From Rhodoferax sp. OV413 (lineage in GTDB: Bacteria; Pseudomonadota; Gammaproteobacteria; Burkholderiales; Burkholderiaceae_C): 5,810 nt of DNA. The notes under the pieces were generated by a model, which saw only the letters and a program-made list of their open reading frames with translations, had not been told where the DNA came from and did not search any database. The stretch covers positions 1 to 5,810 of the forward strand of contig CAMATS010000165.1 in NCBI GenBank assembly GCA_945861195.1. The letters run 5' to 3'. This document shows positions 1 to 5,810 of this stretch, piece by piece (position 1 is the first letter of the stretch; every line of letters starts with the position of its first letter). The position numbers and the translations under genes were made by a program.

Positions 1-534
1 AGGGCTTTTCTGCTGGAGCCTTTACCGACGCAGGAAGCTGATTTCAAGCGAAGGCTGGACGAAGGCCGCGGCCGCCTGACCCTGATTGCGACCGAGGTGG
101 CGCGGCTGACGGCGCTGATGTTGGCCGAGTACGCGGTGGCGGCGCGCAAGATCCGCGACAGCAAGCAGGCCGCAGACGCCAGTGCCGATGCCGCGCAGCA
201 ATTGGCGCGCCTGCTACCCAAACGCTTTCTGGTGCAAACCCCCTGGGGCGCGCTGCAGCACATGGTGCGCTACCTCAAGGCGATCACGCTGCGGCTAGAC
301 AAGCTGCGCGCCGACCCGGCGCGCGATACCGCCCGGCTGGTCGAACTGCGGCCGCTCGAGCAGCGCTACTGGCGGCTGCTGGCCGAACGCAAGGGCGTGA
401 CCGATGAGCGCATGTTGGAGTTCCGCTGGCTGCTGGAGGAGCTGCGCGTGAGCTACTTCGCCCAAGAACTGCGCACCCCGCAGCCGGTCAGCGTGAAGCG
501 GCTCGACAAGGCCTGGGCACAGCTGGTCAGTTAA
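1..534 (+). CDS. hrpA: ATP-dependent RNA helicase HrpA, C-terminal end (partial, 5' end outside window)
   Basis: The frame is open from base 1 to the TAA at 532-534 and gives the last 177 residues of a longer protein. The GTG at 97 is an internal valine codon, not a start. The segment is helical and rich in Arg, Leu and Ala. Its last 37 residues carry the signature I recognise from the C-terminal DUF3418 region of HrpA: FRWLLEELRV at fragment residues 141-150, then FAQELRTP and PVSVKRL just before the end. HrpA proteins are about 1300-residue DEAH-box helicases with the motor domain at the N terminus, so everything catalytic lies to the left of this window. Members act on mRNA and have been linked to fimbrial mRNA processing and to stalled ribosomes in E. 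coli. The gene converges on the aminotransferase gene, with 22 bp between the two stop codons. The family call is confident. The length and integrity of the missing part cannot be judged. Confidence 0.9.
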   Translation, partial: RAFLLEPLPTQEADFKRRLDEGRGRLTLIATEVARLTALMLAEYAVAARKIRDSKQAADASADAAQQLARLLPKRFLVQTPWGALQHMVRYLKAITLRLDKLRADPARDTARLVELRPLEQRYWRLLAERKGVTDERMLEFRWLLEELRVSYFAQELRTPQPVSVKRLDKAWAQLVS

Positions 535-543
535 GGCTCATGC

Positions 544-556
544 CCCGGACGCCGGG
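544..556. other. Short GC hairpin in the convergent hrpA/aminotransferase gap
   Basis: CCCGG (544-548), a 3-nt loop ACG, and CCGGG (552-556) form a perfect 5-bp GC stem. It abuts the TAG stop of the leftward aminotransferase gene (557-559) and lies 10 bp past the hrpA stop. It is readable on both strands and sits where two convergent genes need to end. No T-run follows on either strand, so it is not a canonical intrinsic terminator. A role in transcript end protection or bidirectional termination is only a guess. Confidence 0.3.
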
Positions 557-1711
557 CTACAAGCGCGCCAGTCGCCCCAGCGCCGCGTTCAGCGTTTCGT
601 CTTTTTTGGCAAAGCAGAAGCGCACCACGCGCTGGTCAAAGCCGTCGCCGTAAAAAGCCGACAGCGGGATGGCCGCCACGCCGATGTCACGGGTCAGCCA
701 TTGACAGAACTCAGCTTCGCTCAGGTCGCTCACATCAGAGATGTCGACGCACTGGAAGTAGGTGCCTTCACCCGGCAGCAATTTGAATTTGGTGTGGGCT
801 AGGCCGGCGCGAAACAGATCGCGCTTGCGCTGGTAAAAGGCCGGCAGCCCCAGGTAAGGCTCGGTGTCGGCCATGTAGGCGGCCAGGCCATGCTGCACCG
901 GGGTGTTGACGGTGAACACATTGAACTGGTGCACCTTGCGGAACTCGGCGCTCAAGGGTGCGGGCGCAGCCACGTAGCCCACTTTCCAGCCGGTCACGTG
1001 GTAGGTTTTGCCAAAGCTCGACACGATAAAGGCCCGTGCGGCCAAGCCTGGGTAGCGTGCCGCACTCTCATGGGGCACGCCGTCGAACACCATGTGCTCA
1101 TAGACCTCGTCGCTGATCAGCAGGATGTTGGTTGGTGCCAACAACTCTTGCAGGCGCAGCATTTCCTGCGCAGTCCATACCATGCCACTGGGGTTGTGCG
1201 GCGAGTTGATCAGGATGGCGCGGGTTTTGGGGGTGATGGCGGCGGCGATTTTGTCGAAATCCGGCCGGAAGCTGCCCGGCGTCAGCGGCACCGGTACCGT
1301 GATGCCACCCGCCAGCTCGATGTTGGGGATGTAGCTGTCGTAGCAGGGTTCGAGCACGATCACCTCATCGCCCGGGTGCACCACGGCCAGGACTGCCGTA
1401 ATGATGGCCTGCGTAGCGCCAGCCGTGATGGTGACCTCGGTTGCTGGGTCATAGTGACGCCCGTACATGGCCTTCACTTTGGCGGCTACCGCCTCGCGCA
1501 GGGCCGGCACGCCGGTCATGGGCGGGTACTGGTTAAGTCCCTGGGTCATGGCCGAGGTCACCCCCTCGACTAGACGCGGATCGCAATTGAAATCAGGAAA
1601 GCCCTGGCCCAGGTTCACTGCCTGGTGCTGCGTGGCCAGCGCCGACATCACGGTAAAAATAGTGGTGCCGACTTTGGGCAGTTTGGTTTGCAGGCTGGGG
1701 CTTGGGTTCAT
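557..1711 (-). CDS. ybdL: YbdL-type PLP-dependent aminotransferase (methionine-preferring family)
   Basis: This 384-residue fold-type I, class I/II aminotransferase resembles E. coli YbdL (386 aa) along its whole length. Shared stretches include KLPKVGTTIFTVMSALA, QGFPDF, QYPPMTGV, EFCQWLT and GVAAIPLSAF. Active-site elements are visible: TAGAT (96-100), Tyr124 in EPCYDSY, Asn173 in PHNPSG, Asp201 and Tyr204 in SDEVYEH, the PLP Schiff-base Lys235 in SSFGKTYH, and Arg364 in VVRFCF, which should bind the substrate carboxylate. The enzyme is cytosolic. YbdL transfers the amino group of methionine, and also of some aromatic amino acids and histidine, to keto acids. Methionine preference here is inferred from that relative. 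The start at 1711 gives the same N-terminal spacing as YbdL, although no clear Shine-Dalgarno precedes it. The gene lies 60 bp behind cysB on the same strand, so it could be the last gene of that transcript. A related kynurenine or glutamine transaminase activity is the main alternative. Confidence 0.9.
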   Translation of the reverse strand: MNPSPSLQTKLPKVGTTIFTVMSALATQHQAVNLGQGFPDFNCDPRLVEGVTSAMTQGLNQYPPMTGVPALREAVAAKVKAMYGRHYDPATEVTITAGATQAIITAVLAVVHPGDEVIVLEPCYDSYIPNIELAGGITVPVPLTPGSFRPDFDKIAAAITPKTRAILINSPHNPSGMVWTAQEMLRLQELLAPTNILLISDEVYEHMVFDGVPHESAARYPGLAARAFIVSSFGKTYHVTGWKVGYVAAPAPLSAEFRKVHQFNVFTVNTPVQHGLAAYMADTEPYLGLPAFYQRKRDLFRAGLAHTKFKLLPGEGTYFQCVDISDVSDLSEAEFCQWLTRDIGVAAIPLSAFYGDGFDQRVVRFCFAKKDETLNAALGRLARL

Positions 1712-1771
1712 GGCTTTGAGGGTAATTCGCCGGTGGCTACAGGCCTGGGCTGGCAGCTGTCCGACACAGGA

Positions 1772-2725
1772 TTAAAGGTCGCGGTCGCTCACATGGCTGA
1801 TCATGGCCCGTGCGACCAACTCCGGGCTCAGGCGCGGGCTGATGAGCTCGGCAAACTTGAGGACAAAATTACGCAGGTAGGCGCTGCGCTTGAAGGCCAC
1901 CCGAGTGACGTTCAGGCCAAACAGATGGCCCAGCGGGCGCACCACAAATTCGCTGGCGCTGCCGTCTGCCAGTGTGTCACGCAGCGCCATTTCGGCGGCG
2001 ATGCCCACGCCCAGGCCAAGCCTGACATAGGTCTTGATGACATCTGAATCGATCGCCTCCAGCGCAATGCGCGGCTTGAGTTTGCGCTCGGCAAAAGCCT
2101 GGTCAATTCGGGTACGCCCGGTGTAGGCCGGGTGGTAAGTGATAAGGGGTTCAAGCGCGATGTCCTCCAGGGTCAGGTCAGTCTTTTGTCCCAGCGGGTG
2201 GCCCTCGGGCAAAACCAGCACATGCTGCCACTCGTAGCAGGGCAGGGTGACCAGCTCAGCATAGGCTGTCAGGGCTTCGGTGGCAATGCCAATCTCGGCC
2301 ACCTCATCGAGCAGCATGCGCGCCACCTGCTCTGGCGAGCCCTGGTGCAGGCTGACATTCACTTTGGGGTAGGCCTGACGCAGCCGTGCCACCGGCTCGG
2401 GCAGCACATACCGGGCCTGGGTGTGTGTGGTGGCGATTGACAGGGTGCCGCTGTCCTCGGCGCTGTAATGTTCACCAATGCGCTTGAGATTGCCTACCTC
2501 ACGCAGGATCAGCTCGATGCTTTTAAGTACATGCTGGCCCGGCTCGGTGATGCGTTTGAGTCGCTTGCCGTGGCGGGTAAAAATCTCGATGCCGAGTTCG
2601 TTTTCGAATTCAATGATGGCCTTGGACACCCCGGGTTGCGACGTGTGCAGGGCCCGCGCTGCCTCGGTCAGGTTCAGGTTACGCCTGACCGCCTCTTGGA
2701 CAAAGCGGAATTGGTGCAGGTTCAT
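1772..2725 (-). CDS. cysB: CysB, LysR-type activator of sulfate assimilation
   Basis: This 317-residue LysR-type regulator is close in length to E. coli CysB (324 aa). Its winged helix-turn-helix occupies about residues 1-60, with the recognition region around TSQPGVSKAI (28-37), and the ligand-binding domain runs from about 93 to the end. The CysB-specific block IATTHTQARYVLP lies at 97-109. All five residues known to line the sulfate or acetylserine pocket of enteric CysB are present at the same numbers: Thr100, Thr102, Gln103, Thr149 and Thr202. The stretch SDVIKTYVRLGLGVGI (227-242) is also nearly identical. CysB activates the sulfate uptake and reduction genes when O- or N-acetylserine signals sulfur shortage, and usually represses itself. 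It starts 54 bp after sirB, a sirohaem gene, which fits a sulfur role. A Cbl- or SsuR-like paralogue specialised for sulfonates cannot be fully excluded, because the family shares this pocket. The start at ATG 2725 fits the normal MNLHQF or MKLQQL N terminus. Confidence 0.93.
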   Translation of the reverse strand: MNLHQFRFVQEAVRRNLNLTEAARALHTSQPGVSKAIIEFENELGIEIFTRHGKRLKRITEPGQHVLKSIELILREVGNLKRIGEHYSAEDSGTLSIATTHTQARYVLPEPVARLRQAYPKVNVSLHQGSPEQVARMLLDEVAEIGIATEALTAYAELVTLPCYEWQHVLVLPEGHPLGQKTDLTLEDIALEPLITYHPAYTGRTRIDQAFAERKLKPRIALEAIDSDVIKTYVRLGLGVGIAAEMALRDTLADGSASEFVVRPLGHLFGLNVTRVAFKRSAYLRNFVLKFAELISPRLSPELVARAMISHVSDRDL

Positions 2726-2758
2726 ATTGAAAATCAGCTAACAAAGCAATTTATTATG
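2726..2758 (-). promoter_or_regulatory. AT-rich leader of cysB, candidate promoter and autoregulatory site
   Basis: The 32 bases directly before the cysB start are only about 22% GC, in sharp contrast to the flanking genes. On the minus strand the stretch holds CATAAT (complement of 2753-2758), a 5 of 6 match to a sigma-70 -10 box that would put transcription start about 20 nt before the ATG. No good -35 box stands at 16-18 bp. An interrupted dyad ATTG (2726-2729) / CAAT (2747-2750) is also present, and AGCTAAC (2736-2742) is the inverted complement of GTTAGCT (2772-2778). Such an AT-rich dyad is a plausible target for a LysR-type protein acting on its own gene. I could not match it to a defined CysB consensus, so the function is inference. 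Confidence 0.33.
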
Positions 2759-2766
2759 CCGCAGCC

Positions 2767-2784
2767 CCTGAGTTAGCTCTCAGG
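2767..2784. other. Inverted repeat overlapping the sirB stop codon
   Basis: CCTGAG (2767-2772) and CTCAGG (2779-2784) are perfect 6-bp arms around a 6-nt loop, TTAGCT. The sirB stop (TGA, complement of 2780-2782) lies inside one arm. On the minus strand a GC-rich stretch follows, then the AT-rich cysB leader, with no uridine run. It is therefore a poor intrinsic terminator. It could attenuate read-through or stabilise the sirB 3' end, or be part of an extended operator with the dyad next to it. Confidence 0.35.
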
Positions 2785-3163
2785 CCAGCGCCAGCCGGGC
2801 CATCAGCGCAACCATGGCCGGGTGTTCGCCAATCGCGGGCCGCAGAAAAAAGCCAATGTGCGGGTGCTGCAAGCGCAGTTCCTGTAGCAATTTGGGCAAA
2901 TCCTCCCGGGCATGCTTGCCCACGCCAAGAAACATGGGCAGGATGGTGATGGTGTTCACACCGAGATCCAGCAATGCCTGCACGCTGCTGCCCAGGTCTG
3001 GCTGGCAGAGCTCCAGGTAAGCGCATTGCACCGCAAGATCAGGCGCGTCCTGCTTGATCTGGGTTGCCACTGCTTCGATCGGTTGGCGCCAAAGCGGGTC
3101 GCGCGAGCCATGGCCAAACAAAACGATGCCACGGCGCTCTGTTGCCAGGTTGGTCGGCTTCAT
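2780..3163 (-). CDS. sirB: Short CbiX/SirB-type sirohydrochlorin chelatase
   Basis: This 127-residue single-domain protein is of the CbiX short type. The family inserts a metal into sirohydrochlorin: iron gives sirohaem for assimilatory sulfite and nitrite reductase, cobalt leads to cobalamin. Visible marks are FGHGSRDPLW near the N terminus, with the presumed metal-binding His18, then YLELCQP with Glu51, the strand ITILPMFLGVG (72-82), and GKHARED with His84, the second expected metal ligand. It ends with RPAIGEHP. The length fits one chelatase half, about half the size of the two-domain CbiX or CbiK proteins, so it probably works as a homodimer. I chose ATG 3163. An in-frame ATG at 3199 would add 12 residues that run into lptG and are not part of the fold. 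The gene follows the lptG stop by 10 bp and precedes cysB, which favours the iron/sirohaem role over cobalt. Metal choice cannot be read from the sequence. Confidence 0.88.
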   Translation of the reverse strand: MKPTNLATERRGIVLFGHGSRDPLWRQPIEAVATQIKQDAPDLAVQCAYLELCQPDLGSSVQALLDLGVNTITILPMFLGVGKHAREDLPKLLQELRLQHPHIGFFLRPAIGEHPAMVALMARLALA

Positions 3164-3173
3164 AGGCGGCAGG

Positions 3174-4277
3174 TCAGTGGCGCAACACCAGCCAGCCAAA
3201 TGCGCCCAGCGAGAGCAGGGAGTAGATCAGCCCCGGCAGGGCGGCGCTCAGCCAGGGCTGCCAGTTTTGCAACTGCCCCATGTGCCCAAACAGGTTGTTG
3301 AGCAGAAAAAAGCTGATCCCCGCCATCACCCCGCCAAAAACATAGCCCGAAATGCCACCACCACGAAAATGCAGGTAGGCAAAGGGCAAGGCAAGCACCA
3401 CCATCACCAGGCAGCTCAGCGGGTAAAAAACCTTGCGCCAGAACTCGATTTCGTAGCGCTGGGCAGATTGCTGGTTCGCATCAAGGTGGCGGATGTATTC
3501 AAACAGGCCCAGCGTGCTCATGCGCTCGGGCTTGAGCAGGGCAGCCGAGATCATCTCGGCGCTGATCTGGTTGGGCCAGGCAAATTTATCCATGTGGTGG
3601 TGTGTGACCTTGGTGTTGTCTTGGCTGCGGGCGGCAAACTCGGTGCGCGTGACATCGGCCAGTTTCCACAAACCCGGCGCCAAACTGGCGCTTTGTGCCT
3701 GAGTCAGGGCGAGCAAAAAGCCGTCGCGGCCGAACTCGAAAACCCGTATGCCGCGCAGGCTGCCGTCAGACTCCAGCGCCCCGACATTGATCGAGAACTG
3801 CGACTCGGCTTGGCGCTCTTTCAACCAGGCGCCGGTTTGCCCGGTGGTGATGCGCCCCTGATAGCGTGCTTTGAGAAGTTGCGCGCTGCGGTCAGCCAGG
3901 GGTGCCACATAGTCGCCGACAAGCACAGTCAGCAGCGCAAAGCCCAGGCCCAATTGCAACAGCGTTCCCAGTGCGCGCCCGGGCCCCAGACCGCTGGTGC
4001 GCAAAATGGTGTATTCCGAGCTGTGGGCAAAGCGCGCCATCACAAAAATGGTGCCAATCAACACGGCTATCGGCAGGAGCTCATACAGGTGGCTGGGCAC
4101 CATCAGCGCGACATAGGCGATGGCGTGCGCCAGCTCGTAGCGCACCGCACCCCGGCTTCCGACCGATTGCACCTCTTCGACCAGATCGAAAAAAAAGAAC
4201 AGCCCGAGAAAGCCCAGCAAGACAAAGCCTACCGCCCTGAGCACTTCGGCAAAAACCAGGCGGCGGATGGTTCTCAT
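3174..4277 (-). CDS. lptG: LptG, inner-membrane permease subunit of the LPS exporter LptB2FG
   Basis: This 367-residue YjgP/YjgQ-family permease pairs with LptF and the ATPase LptB to pull lipopolysaccharide out of the inner membrane and pass it to LptC and the periplasmic bridge. The expected topology is visible. Three membrane segments come first (about 14-36, 50-80 and 102-124). A periplasmic beta-jellyroll of about 150 residues follows (roughly 125-275), then three more membrane segments (about 281-301, 308-330 and 340-364). The family's conserved FWRKVFYPLS lies at 279-288, at the start of the fourth segment. Length matches the usual 355-370. I chose ATG 4277 because it yields the standard MRTIRRLVFAEVLRA start. 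The frame stays open upstream to an ATG at 4589, but those 104 residues are an out-of-frame reading of lptF and are not membrane-like. The start overlaps the lptF stop as ATGA. LptB and LptC are not in this window. Confidence 0.93.
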   Translation of the reverse strand: MRTIRRLVFAEVLRAVGFVLLGFLGLFFFFDLVEEVQSVGSRGAVRYELAHAIAYVALMVPSHLYELLPIAVLIGTIFVMARFAHSSEYTILRTSGLGPGRALGTLLQLGLGFALLTVLVGDYVAPLADRSAQLLKARYQGRITTGQTGAWLKERQAESQFSINVGALESDGSLRGIRVFEFGRDGFLLALTQAQSASLAPGLWKLADVTRTEFAARSQDNTKVTHHHMDKFAWPNQISAEMISAALLKPERMSTLGLFEYIRHLDANQQSAQRYEIEFWRKVFYPLSCLVMVVLALPFAYLHFRGGGISGYVFGGVMAGISFFLLNNLFGHMGQLQNWQPWLSAALPGLIYSLLSLGAFGWLVLRH

Positions 4278-5386
4278 GACCGGGCCCCGCTGGCTCTGCC
4301 GCGGCTGAGCCAGCGCCCGGTGGGCCAATGCCAGTTGTTGTGACGCTGGGTCAGCCACAGGGCGCTCAGGGCCAGCACGCCGCCATGCAAGCCCAGCATC
4401 AGCGCCATAAACGACAGTTCGCCTGAGCCGACCCAGATTTTTCCCAGATTGAGAAGGTTGAAGTAGGTGACAAATGCCAGCAGCGCGAACACCAGGTGGG
4501 TGCTGCGCCCGACCCGGGGGTTGGCGCTCGCCACGGCCAAGCCCAGCACCAACAAATTGATTGCGCCAAAAATCAGGCCCAGCCGCCAAGAGAGCTCGGC
4601 CAGATGGGGCGGGCTGCGGTCCTGCAACAGGGCCCAGGTGGGGCGGCTGTGCACGCCAGCAGTGTCCTGGCTGCCCAGAATATCAGAACCCACCCGCACC
4701 CGGTATTGCGAAAAATCGCTGATTTTGAGCTCGGACTGCCCGATCGTCCGGTCCATGCGCTGGCCGTTTTCCAGCACTAAAAAGCGCTCAGTGCCGATGT
4801 TTTCTATGCGTCCGCTGCGCGCTGAGGTGATGGTCTCCACACCGGCCTCCCGGGTGGCAATAAAAACATTGCTGCCCCCGAGCTTGCCAGCGGCATCTTT
4901 TTCTACAAAAAACACTCTTTGGCCATCGGCGGATTCTTGAAACTGTCCAGCCTCCAGGCGATCAATATCACCGCGTTTTTCGTACTGTTGCTGCAAGTCA
5001 TCGAGCCTTTGTTTGGACCAGGGCAGCACCAGCAGGGACAGCGCGGCGACCACCAGAAAAACTGGCCAGGCAAAGCGCAGCAGGGGGCGCAACAGGGTCA
5101 ACAAACCAAAGCCGGTGCCCAGCCAGATCACCATCTCGCTGTCGCGGTACATGCGCGAGAGGGTGGTGATAACCGCAATAAACAGGCTCAGGCTGAGAAT
5201 GGAGGGCGTGTCGGCCAGCAGGGCAAAGCCCATGGCCAGCATGATGTCTTGCGGTGCAAAGCTGCCCCGCGTGGCCTGCCCAAGGGTGCGGATCAGCGTC
5301 ATGGTCATCACCACCGTGGTCAGCACGATCAAGGTGGCGCCAAAGCTGCGCGAGAGTTCTTTGCGGACGGAAGAATGGAATAACAT
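4274..5386 (-). CDS. lptF: LptF, inner-membrane permease subunit of the LPS exporter LptB2FG
   Basis: This 370-residue partner of LptG comes from the same permease family. The layout is the same: membrane segments at about 14-36, 48-76 and 102-122, a periplasmic jellyroll domain at about 125-262, and three more membrane segments at about 267-287, 297-316 and 325-345. A basic cytoplasmic tail closes the protein. The family-typical N terminus MLFHSSVRKELSRSF supports ATG 5386. A longer reading from 5452 would add 22 Pro- and Ala-rich residues not seen in the family and would leave only 14 bp to the divergent pepA start, so I reject it. YRDSEMVIWLGTG (80-92), in the cytoplasmic loop before the third segment, matches the SEM motif region common to LptF proteins. 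It is the first gene of the leftward run, and its stop codon overlaps the lptG start (ATGA). In E. coli the pair is also divergent from pepA and is essential. Confidence 0.93.
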   Translation of the reverse strand: MLFHSSVRKELSRSFGATLIVLTTVVMTMTLIRTLGQATRGSFAPQDIMLAMGFALLADTPSILSLSLFIAVITTLSRMYRDSEMVIWLGTGFGLLTLLRPLLRFAWPVFLVVAALSLLVLPWSKQRLDDLQQQYEKRGDIDRLEAGQFQESADGQRVFFVEKDAAGKLGGSNVFIATREAGVETITSARSGRIENIGTERFLVLENGQRMDRTIGQSELKISDFSQYRVRVGSDILGSQDTAGVHSRPTWALLQDRSPPHLAELSWRLGLIFGAINLLVLGLAVASANPRVGRSTHLVFALLAFVTYFNLLNLGKIWVGSGELSFMALMLGLHGGVLALSALWLTQRHNNWHWPTGRWLSRGRASGARS

Positions 5387-5466
5387 GAGGTCAGCATCAA
5401 CCGGGCCAATCGGGTTCGGCAAGGGGGCGCAAGCCCAAACACTTTTGGCCACTGAAAGACCGGATT
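5387..5466. promoter_or_regulatory. Divergent pepA / lptF intergenic region
   Basis: These 80 bp separate the two divergent start codons and must carry at least the pepA promoter and probably the promoter for lptFG and the genes behind it. I cannot assign convincing -35/-10 pairs on either strand. Visible elements are a small hairpin GGGC-GCAA-GCCC (5425-5436), a 4-bp stem with a GNRA-type tetraloop on the plus strand. An imperfect dyad of AACC and GGTT around the 5400-5415 stretch is also present, as is GAAAGA (5454-5459), 7 nt before the pepA ATG, which can serve as its Shine-Dalgarno. No clear ribosome binding site precedes lptF. Confidence 0.5.
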
Positions 5467-5810
5467 ATGAACTTTGAACTCAAGGCTTTGGATCTCAGCG
5501 CTGCCTCGCTGGACAAGTGCGAGGCCCTGTTGCTGTTGTTTGGCGCCGGCTTCAAGCCGGGACAAGACCCTGTTTCAGCGCTGCTTGCCGAGGCCCTCAA
5601 AGCCGGCGATATTGACGCCAAGCCGGGCAAAAACCTATTTCTCTACCGCCCCAACGGCGTGGCAGCAAGCCGCCTGGTGTTGGCCGGTGTCGGAGAGGGC
5701 TCGGCAAAAGACATGCGCCAAGCCGTGACTGGGGCGATGGCGCTGTTGAAATCTGCCAAGATCAAAAAGCTTCATGTCTACGTTGCCATGACACCGTCGG
5801 GGGCAGGGCT
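5467..5810 (+). CDS. pepA: Leucyl aminopeptidase PepA, N-terminal part (partial, 3' end outside window)
   Basis: The frame opens at ATG 5467 and continues to the window edge, giving 114 residues with no stop. The sequence MNFELKALDL, the hydrophobic strand ALLLLFG (20-26), RLVLAGVGEG (69-78) and the helix that follows match the N-terminal macro-like domain of M17 leucyl aminopeptidases, which are about 500 residues long. The two-metal catalytic domain lies beyond the window, so active-site integrity cannot be checked. PepA is a cytosolic hexamer that removes N-terminal amino acids from peptides. In E. coli it also binds DNA, at the carAB promoter and in Xer recombination at plasmid cer sites. 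A plausible ribosome binding site, GAAAGA, lies 7 nt upstream. The gene is divergent from lptF, as in E. coli, which supports the call. Confidence 0.9.
   Translation, partial: MNFELKALDLSAASLDKCEALLLLFGAGFKPGQDPVSALLAEALKAGDIDAKPGKNLFLYRPNGVAASRLVLAGVGEGSAKDMRQAVTGAMALLKSAKIKKLHVYVAMTPSGAG

Noticed and set aside
890..1573. A 227-codon open frame on the + strand antisense to the aminotransferase gene
   Set aside because: The minus-strand gene has a complete set of aminotransferase active-site motifs. The antisense product is His-, Gly- and Arg-rich without a domain.
1740..1769. Small palindromes CAGGCCTG (1740-1747) and CTGT/ACAG (1757-1769) between cysB and the aminotransferase gene
   Set aside because: The arms are 4 bp each, there is no T-run and no link to a known site. 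Such short symmetry is common by chance in GC-rich DNA.
1625..2440. Plus-strand open frames opposite cysB (1625-2047 and 2132-2440)
   Set aside because: Both are shadows of cysB, which is intact and fully motif-supported on the other strand. No ribosome binding site or family signal was seen.
3164..3199. An upstream ATG for sirB at 3199
   Set aside because: It would overlap the lptG C terminus by 26 bp and add a Cys- and Trp-containing stretch outside the chelatase fold. ATG 3163 gives normal spacing to the HGSRD motif.
3054..4343. A 429-codon open frame on the + strand, antisense to lptG and sirB
   Set aside because: It lies wholly opposite lptG and sirB, whose membrane topology and motifs are clear. 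Its translation is rich in Gln, His and Ala with no recognisable domain. Long antisense frames of this kind are expected in GC-rich coding DNA.
4278..4589. A 104-residue N-terminal extension of LptG
   Set aside because: The extension is lptF read in another frame. It lacks the hydrophobic pattern and adds nothing found in LptG. ATG 4277 gives the standard N terminus and an ATGA overlap.
5387..5452. A 22-residue N-terminal extension of LptF from ATG 5452
   Set aside because: The extra residues are Pro- and Ala-rich and unlike the family, and they would almost remove the promoter space shared with pepA.
1..5810. A hidden defence, mobile or CRISPR-type system
   Set aside because: Nearly all bases are accounted for by six conserved housekeeping or metabolic gene families plus a regulator. 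No direct repeat array, transposase, integrase, toxin-antitoxin pair or unassigned gap over 80 bp is present.

Overview
The window is an ordinary, densely packed chromosomal segment of a GC-rich proteobacterium. The base composition (roughly 60% GC by eye), the style of the proteins and the gene order point to Burkholderiales, most likely a Comamonadaceae relative of Rhodoferax or Polaromonas. The family-level placement is inference from protein resemblance recalled from memory, not from a search. I see no tRNA, rRNA, CRISPR array, insertion sequence, phage gene or att site, and no intact gene appears frameshifted. Every gap between genes is 80 bp or shorter.

Layout. At the left edge lies the 3' end of hrpA (+ strand, 1-534), a DEAH-box RNA helicase. 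It converges on a leftward (- strand) run of five genes. Read in transcription order from the right these are lptF (5386 to 4274), lptG (4277 to 3174), sirB/cbiX (3163 to 2780), cysB (2725 to 1772) and a ybdL-like aminotransferase (1711 to 557). At the right edge pepA (leucyl aminopeptidase, + strand, from 5467) starts divergently from lptF across an 80-bp gap and runs off the window.

How the genes work together. LptF and LptG are the two membrane subunits of the LptB2FG ABC transporter, which extracts lipopolysaccharide from the inner membrane. They overlap by 4 bp (ATGA) and so are probably translationally coupled. SirB makes sirohaem, the cofactor of assimilatory sulfite and nitrite reductases. 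CysB is the LysR-type master regulator of sulfate assimilation. The YbdL-type enzyme is an aminotransferase whose E. coli relative prefers methionine. The downstream half of the leftward run is therefore linked to sulfur metabolism, placed behind an envelope-biogenesis pair. The pepA-lptFG divergent arrangement is the same as in E. coli and is an old conserved neighbourhood.

Nothing here looks like a new defence or mobile system. The points worth a second look are modest: the sulfur-themed trio, the AT-rich leader in front of cysB with dyad symmetry, the shared pepA/lptF promoter gap, and GC-rich hairpins that cover stop codons.
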